Positions 57,901-64,000 of a DNA stretch of 64,000 nucleotides are shown in pieces. A program made the translations under genes and the position numbers. This DNA comes from Fomitopsis serialis (lineage: Eukaryota; Basidiomycota; Agaricomycetes; Polyporales; Fomitopsidaceae), in assembly GCF_022376445.1 (NCBI RefSeq), contig NW_025954998.1, forward strand, positions 1 through 64,000. The letters run 5' to 3'. Numbering within the stretch: the stretch's first letter is position 1; the number at the start of each line of letters is the position of its first letter. The notes beneath the pieces were generated by a model. It ran no database searches, had not been told where the DNA came from, and worked only from the letters and a program-made list of their open reading frames with translations.

Positions 57901-60900
57901 GTGTGAAGTCGTCCAAGTTCATCTCCACTCCCGTGACGGCAGCATATTCGCCGGTGATGGATCTCACTGTTGTAACTACATGTTCTCTAATTGTCCTTCG
58001 AGGGATGCTGGGTGACTGAACATCATGGATAGCTGTTAGCGGAGAGGAAGACGAAAGACAGCCTAAACACTCACGATGAACTCTCTGATAGGCCGATAGC
58101 CACGAGTATAGGGCGGCTCCGGTGACGAGTTCATCACTTCAGCCAAGTCCTCCCGCCCGATCAAAGAGTACGCAGGAATAGACCATTCGCCACTAGGAGA
58201 TAGCTGGCATGTCCGACAAGCCTCTCTGAGCGGGGCGGCGACACCGAGCGCCATACACTTGATGAGGTGTCCTGTGATGGAGACCCGCACCATTGCCTGC
58301 AACGCATTATCTGCTCGTTTCCGAGTCTCGAGTACTTTGTTGTCGGCGAGGGGCATGTAGACCTCGGTGAGTTGGCGGAGGTAAATCAACGGCTCTCCGT
58401 CGCCAAAGGCGAAAGCGGGAGCGATATTGAATCCGGCTGCAAGCGTCGAGCTATCTAAGGGAGGAAGGGCCCAGTCGGGGTTGTTGACACGGCCATATAG
58501 GATGGCGGACATGTCTGGCGGCCAGACGGGGAGGCGATCGTCGACGTTTTCTACGACTAAGGCGAACGGTTAAAGGACAATGTCGGATTCTACATAAAAT
58601 GTCCGAACATACCGGTCTGATTAGGAGAAGGCCAAGTTGGCAGCGCATCAGGACAAAGGCGCTTCCAGTAATCTGCCCACTCGGGTCGAATAACGAGTGC
58701 AATTTTGCACAGCACAGGTACGACCTGGAGGAGATCTTTATATCGGAACGCCATGAAGCGCATGTCCTCGGCGATATGATGAAGACCGAGAAGAATCGGG
58801 GCGAGCAGAGCGTTTGGTTTTCGCCCATTCGCTGGTTTCTGCGAAGGAGGCTTTGCGGTAGGACGCATTGGTTGCTGCAATTTTCTCATGACAGGATCCT
58901 CGCGGAACCTTGCCGCAGAACCCGTCAGTGACATGGCTTGCCATACATCGTTCCCGTCACTTGGCATTGAAACAACCGGTGGCTGGTCTTTCGCGATCCC
59001 AAACGTCTCGTACAACGCCTCCACCAACATTTGAAAGGGCACATCCTCCGTCGAGTCCAGGCCCTTGTTCGACCACTTCACGAGGAATCTGCGGTGGAGC
59101 TTGAAGAACTTGTCTATGGGCAGCATGAACGCGAGGATTAGTAGGGTTTGCCGTGTCAGGTGGTCTTTCGGAACCAGGTCGATCGTCGCCCGGACCTGCG
59201 ACCTGTCTTGGAACATCAAGTTCACCTGCGAGTCGATCCCGGATGAGGCAGATAGGATCTGCTTGCCAGCCGGCACGTGTGGTGAAGGCGGCTGGAGGAC
59301 GCCGTCGACGTCCATGACGACTGCGTCGCCCTCTTTCCAGGGACGGACGAGCTCGAGGGGATCTCGTTTAGCCCATAGGTTAGGAGGCAGAGGGAGCCGT
59401 CGGACTTGACCATGAGCAGGTCGCGGATGACGTCTCGGGTCCCACGAATGGGAGTGACGCAGAACGCAGAGATGTCCTTCTCGAGGAGTTGCGCGGAGTA
59501 GGCATTATTCTCCTTGGATATCTTGTGGATGAGCAATTTGCGGGTGGTGACGAGGCAGATGGCGAGCATACTTCGGAATTGCGTGCCGTCGAAGCGTTGG
59601 TCGAACAAAGCACACGTGATGCCTCTGGTTGCCTGCGTGCTGCAGGTAGAAGATAGGTGAATATCAAGATATATAATGAATGGGAAGAACTTTACTCTTC
59701 TTGAGCAATATCGGCGCTAGCCAACCTTTCCATCCAGAACGCAGCCTGCATCCTAGCTGCGTCTACACGTTCTATGCCCTTATCCACTGCCCCGCCACCG
59801 CCCAGAGCCATGCGATCCAATGTCTGACTGAGGTCATGACGGCCAAGCGACTCGTGTCTGTCGTGCCTGCCACGTACCGGTTGCGATGCCCACAAAGCAT
59901 CTGCCGATGCGCCAGCACCAGCGCCGACCATAGCTTCCATCGGCGTCTGGTTCGCTAGTACCGGCTGGGGGATATGGATGGCATTGAGTGGGTGGACGTC
60001 TCCTGCGACGCGAGGAAGCCGTTCACCCGAGCCGACCGTATGGCGCCTGCTCGGTGGGAGGTTCGCAGAAGACCGGCGATTGTGTGCTTTGGACGGCTTT
60101 GGACGGAAGGGTCTTGAGGGTATGTCTCTGGGCTTGATGAAGGCATACCGCCAAATTGACACTTTCTTCTGAATCGCGTCAATAGTGACGACAATGTGGT
60201 CCCACGTGTGGTCAGTGCGCTGTGACACAAAGACGACTTGCTCCTCAGGAGGAATTGTGACCATAGGCTTGTGAGGGTCATCATCTTGCAGTGTGGCAGG
60301 GATTTTGTTGAAGCCTCCTAGAATCTTGTCGGTTAGGCCTATAGGAGCCGGCTCCGCGAAGGGGTTTGTAAAGGCGAATATTGTCGGCAAGGGGGGCTCG
60401 CCAGATACCTTTGCCTCCTCCAGCTCGGAGGGGTCCATTTGGCGCTGCATCATGACGCCGTGCGGACTGAGTGGCCATGCTCTTCGGACAATGAATGGGA
60501 TGTGAAAGGTATAGTCCATCCCGTTCATCAGGAAGACCCTACCGATGCTTCGCAAGAAGATGAATATCGCGCGAGCTCGCGAGCCAGGTTCCTGTTCGCG
60601 CTTGTGATCCTGCTGAGCACGAGCAAAAGGCCCAAAAGTTGGCCTGTCCGAGGACTCGGCCATGGGAGTGGTCTGGTCATGGTAGTCATACGCATAGTGC
60701 GGCGGACGCAGTGACGAAGCTGAGACGATCGCGCCAGGTTGGTCGAACCAGCCTATGCAGGCCCATTGAACAGGCTGGTCGTCCTCGCGGAAATCCCACC
60801 TCTTGCGCATGACACCCCCAATGGTCCACGACACGCTATACGTGTCCCAACTGAGCTCTTCTTCGCCATATGGCTCCGTGTACAATGGAGTGCGAGGAAG

Positions 60901-61113
60901 GGGGCTGTCTTCTACGGCGGGATACCGGGCAATATTGATGAATGTCTCTGAGGCTGAGCGACTTCCACGTAGGTTTTGTCGAATGGCCTTCAAAAGGTCA
61001 GACTCTTGGGGCACTTGCTCTAGTTTCGGCGTAGTGATTCGCGAATAGTAGTGAAGGGCCGAGGTCATTGAGCGCGTGTTGAGCTCGATGAGGACTGGTT
61101 CAGGGCGATTCAT
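54934..61113 (-). CDS. APC1: Anaphase-promoting complex subunit 1
   Basis: Largest scaffold of the APC/C ubiquitin ligase. Exons 59696-61113, 58613-59639, 58075-58556, 57801-58015, 56480-57747 and 54934-56432, for about 1969 aa. The N-terminal part has the propeller region (SVSWTIGGVMRKRWDF, ALFDQRFDGTQFRSMLAIC). The middle helical part has LLGLHHIAEDMRFMAFR. The PC (proteasome/cyclosome) repeats are plain: HAGFLYALGLTGHLREM, SIGVLLGLSAANVGTGN, QAAGLMGIGILYMGTKNR, GLCFALGLKYAGT and HMSLGLLFLGGGRFTLGTS. The end, after QALRHLWVLATEPRCL, matches the family. As sequenced the second exon breaks frame at the run of four G at 59357-59360; one more base restores NEIPLELVRPWKEGD and also makes the exon phase right. 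The start ATG at 61113 has ACC before it. Confidence 0.93.
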
Positions 61114-61523
61114 GGTTGCTCTGTCACAGGTAAGGCAGAAGTTCAAGTTCTAGAGTGGGATTCCGTACCGGACGGGAACACTCTGATTGTCTACCCTTGG
61201 TCTGTGCACTCTCGCTGCGAACTACCACGAACGAAGCCTCGGAGTGGCCTGACCGGAACCGGACTGCGACCTCGGCGCAAATCACTAGAAGTCACAGACA
61301 ATTGATAGTGTGTCCGTGATGAGAAGATGAGGCAAGCGTTATGAGAGAGACATGGACAGAGGAGAGTGGCACGGTGGCTGCATGCGAGTTCGATCGCGTC
61401 GAGGGCGCGTCGTAAACGCGTCGCCCAAATGAGGCCGATTACGTAACCAGCATAAAGCAGACGGACGCGATCCTCCTCGAATTCTCCTCCTCTCTTCTCT
61501 CGTTCCGAAAAGTCGTCGGCGTC
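61114..61523. promoter_or_regulatory. Shared divergent promoter of APC1 and CCT6
   Basis: The 410 bp between two start codons that point apart must hold both promoters. I see no TATA box. Mixed GC content, with a CGCGTCG-rich part near 61395-61430 close to CCT6. Confidence 0.65.
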
Positions 61524-63550
61524 ATGTCGTCCAGCATCGAGCTTATCAACCCGAAAGCGGAGAGCGTGCGGCGAGCAGCGGCGCTGCAGGTCAACACGAC
61601 CGGCGCGATGGGTCTCGCGAACGTCGTGAAAGGCAATCTTGGTGCGTGCTGAAATGCCTCTTTGATTCGCGACTTGCTAAGGCCAACTCGGTGGCAGGTC
61701 CTCGAGGGACTCTTAAGATGCTCGTGGATGGCGCAGGTCAGATCAAGATGACGAAGGACGGAAAGGTGCTCCTCTCCGAGATGCAAATCCAAAACCCCAC
61801 CGCGGCTATGATCGCGCGGACTGCGGTCGCTCAGGATGACCAGGTCGGCGATGGAACTACATCTGTTGTTCTGTTGGTCGGAGAGCTGCTTAAGCAAGCC
61901 GACCGGTACATCTCAGAGGGTGTACATCCAACTGTCATTGCAGCAGGTTTTGACTTAGCTAAGAAGGAGGCTCTTGCGGTGCGTACCCATGGCATTTCTG
62001 TCATGCATACGGACTTATCAGATCGCCTCCAATAGTTCTTGGAGACGTTCAAACGGCCATCGAAAGTGGACCGCGCGACCTTGATCAACGTAGCTCACAC
62101 TTCGCTTGCAACGAAGGTCAACTCCGCTCTCGCGAAAACCCTTGCAGCCGCAGTTGTAGACGCGGTTTTGACGATCCGCCCTCCTCCCCCATCGCCTGGT
62201 AAGTCCAGCCGGTCGTGACTCATGGCCATTTCGTTCAGACATATGTTAGATTCTTCGAGCCAATTCCAGGAGCCGATCGACTTGCACATGATAGAGATTA
62301 TGAAGATGCAGCACAGAACTGCATCAGAAACTCAGCTCGTTCGTGGCCTGGTCTTGGACCACGGTGCGCGGCATCCCGACATGCCCAAACGCGTGGAGAA
62401 TGCCTATATCCTCACCCTCAACGTCAGCTTGGAGTACGAAAAGACGTAAGTCTTCGCTTCACAACGTCGATGTTCCCTGCCTGACATTCGTTCAGCGAGG
62501 TGAACTCCGGCTTCTTCTACTCTTCCACTGAGCAGCGAGAAAAGCTCGTCGAGTCGGAGCGGCGGTTCACGGACGCGAAGTGCAAGAAGATCGTCGAGCT
62601 GAAGAACCTTGTGTGCGACCAGGCCGTCGACTCCAATGAGAAAAAGAAAAACTTTGTCGTCATCAACCAAAAGGGTATTGACCCGCTCAGTCTTGATATT
62701 CTCGCTAAGAACGGCATATTTGCTCTCCGGCGAGCCAAGCGGCGCAACATGGAGCGGTAGGCATCCCCTGTGCATTCTTGCAGGAACTTATCTAACAAGT
62801 GATGCTTAGGCTGCAACTCGTCTGCGGTGGAAACGCCCAGAACTCAGTTGATGATCTCACGCCCGATGACCTTGGCTGGGCAGGCCTCGTTTACGAGCAC
62901 ACCCTGGGTGAGGACAAATTCACCTTCGTTGAGGACGTCAAGGACCCGAAGTCCGTTACCCTCCTCATCAAGGGCCCGAACCCGCACACGATCCAGCAGA
63001 CGCAGGATGCGCTCCGCGACGGGCTCCGTGCGGTCAAGAATGCGATCGAGGACGGTGCGCTCATTCCCGGTGCGGGCGCATTTGAGGTTGCGTGTGCGGC
63101 GCACTTGACGGGCCCCGTCAAGAAGGCGGCTAAGGGGCGCGCGAAGATGGGTGTGCAGGCGTTCGCGGAGGCACTGCTCATTATTCCGAAGACGCTGGCG
63201 GCGAACGGTGGGTTTGACGTGCAGGACGTGGTTGTCGCACTGCAGGTAGAGACGTATGGTATATGATCATCAATATCGTGTTGACATTTCACCTACACAA
63301 GGAGGAGCAAGCAGAAGGCAACGCCGTCGGGCTTGACTTGCAATCCGGAGAGCCCATCGACCCTACCGTCGAGGGCATCTGGGACAATTATCGAGTTAAG
63401 CGACAGATGCTGCACTCCTGGTGAGTACACGCATACTATTGTCGAAGTGTTCGCTAACACATCCGTAGCTCGGTATTGCCGTCAACTGCTGTCGACAGAC
63501 GAGATTTTGCGTGCGGGCGTAGTTCATTGAAACCAGAAGGCCAGCAGTAG
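61524..63550 (+). CDS. CCT6: Chaperonin CCT/TRiC subunit zeta
   Basis: One of eight subunits of the cytosolic chaperonin that folds actin and tubulin. Exons 61524-61641, 61698-61978, 62036-62198, 62250-62445, 62496-62756, 62810-63245, 63302-63420 and 63469-63550; 1656 nt, 551 aa as written. ATP-site blocks are [20 protein letters not shown] and [19 protein letters not shown]6 marks are [34 protein letters not shown] and [20 protein letters not shown] followed by [15 protein letters not shown]. The last exon reads an unrelated stretch ([13 protein letters not shown]) before returning to [11 protein letters not shown]. One extra G near 63472 and one extra C near 63486 and 63518 turn it into the conserved [20 protein letters not shown] with the same stop. 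See findings. Confidence 0.95.
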
Positions 63551-64000
63551 ACTCATCACACATGTATATCACAACAACTTTTGCTCGCTAATCTGAAACC
63601 TGTTACACGGGGTATCCACGGCCAGCGACGCATCTTCGGTCTATTACAAAGGCAAGGTATGTATCGTACACACAATAACGGACTTTGCGTCGACCAGTAA
63701 GGTACAACTCGAGCCAATAGGATAGGATATGGGAATAAGGAGCAATAAGAACAGCATGCAGGACACAGTTCAGGCTAGCACAGCGGATGATGCAAGAAAG
63801 AGTACCGTTCGCGATAGCTTACACAATACGTACGAATCAGAGTGCGAGTCCACGTTCCGATGCGAGTCATTATCGTCAATAGTCTGCTCCTAGCGTTGCT
63901 GTCCGACTTGGATGTAACTTCGACAAACTGAATAAGTTTAGGGCCTTTGGAGGAGAACAGTCCGCTTCCAATTCATGGATGGAGACTTGCTTGCGACTTT
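63551..64000. other. Right end; no gene seen
   Basis: 3' flank of CCT6. Repeated CAC/TGTA words but no frame of note before the window ends. Confidence 0.45.

Noticed and set aside
1..64000. CRISPR arrays, rRNA, tRNA, viral or bacterial genes
   Set aside because: No spaced direct repeats, no rRNA-like stretches and no cloverleaf recognised by eye; a tRNAscan run could still find a tRNA I missed.

Overview
The window looks like the nuclear genome of a mushroom-forming basidiomycete (Agaricomycetes; Polyporales is plausible but not shown). Genes are cut by many introns of about 50-60 nt with GT..AG ends. There are two DUF6533 membrane-protein genes, a family that is expanded in Agaricomycetes, and the conserved proteins are of basidiomycete type. 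No bacterial, viral, rRNA or tRNA feature was recognised.

Left part (1-34 kb) is gene-poor and accessory in character. It starts with a complete medium-chain dehydrogenase (158-1425, minus). It also holds two hAT-type non-autonomous transposons with perfect 8-bp target duplications (1980-2545 and 22599-23607) and two DUF6533 genes (4511-6144 plus; 13926-15622 minus). A GPI mannosyltransferase 4 (SMP3-like) gene lies at 9703-11817. Two small secreted proteins built from IFxWRR repeats (12180-12892 minus; 18784-19123 plus) sit on the arms of an old inverted duplication. A nuclear basic-tail protein (20744-22169) has a paralogue at 47.9 kb. Then follow a DHDPS/HOGA-type aldolase (25289-26596), a dual-specificity phosphatase (30454-31224) and an M20 metallopeptidase (32339-33867). 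Long stretches between these show no gene I can defend.

Right part (34-64 kb) becomes gene-dense and housekeeping: a formate/nitrite transporter (13 exons), a long gene-poor gap (36.2-41.6 kb), a TEN1-like telomere-capping subunit, an F-box/beta-propeller protein, WDR83/MORG1, the 47.9-kb paralogue, a one-TM coiled-coil protein, Mediator kinase CDK8, the anaphase-promoting-complex scaffold APC1 and chaperonin subunit CCT6. APC1 and CCT6 are divergent across a 410-bp shared promoter region; CDK8 and APC1 converge.

Main observations. (1) Both DUF6533 genes appear to carry two separate 2-nt AG microexons, each between two normal-sized introns, and they need them to keep frame. (2) Twelve apparent frame breaks, including ones in APC1 and CCT6, are each explained by one missing G:C, mostly in a short G/C run. 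This suggests a systematic deletion error in the assembly rather than pseudogenes. (3) The IFxWRR repeat proteins look like precursors cut by a Kex2-type protease and may be an undescribed secreted peptide family. (4) A TEN1 orthologue can be recognised despite low sequence conservation. All family names are from memory of motifs; no search was run.
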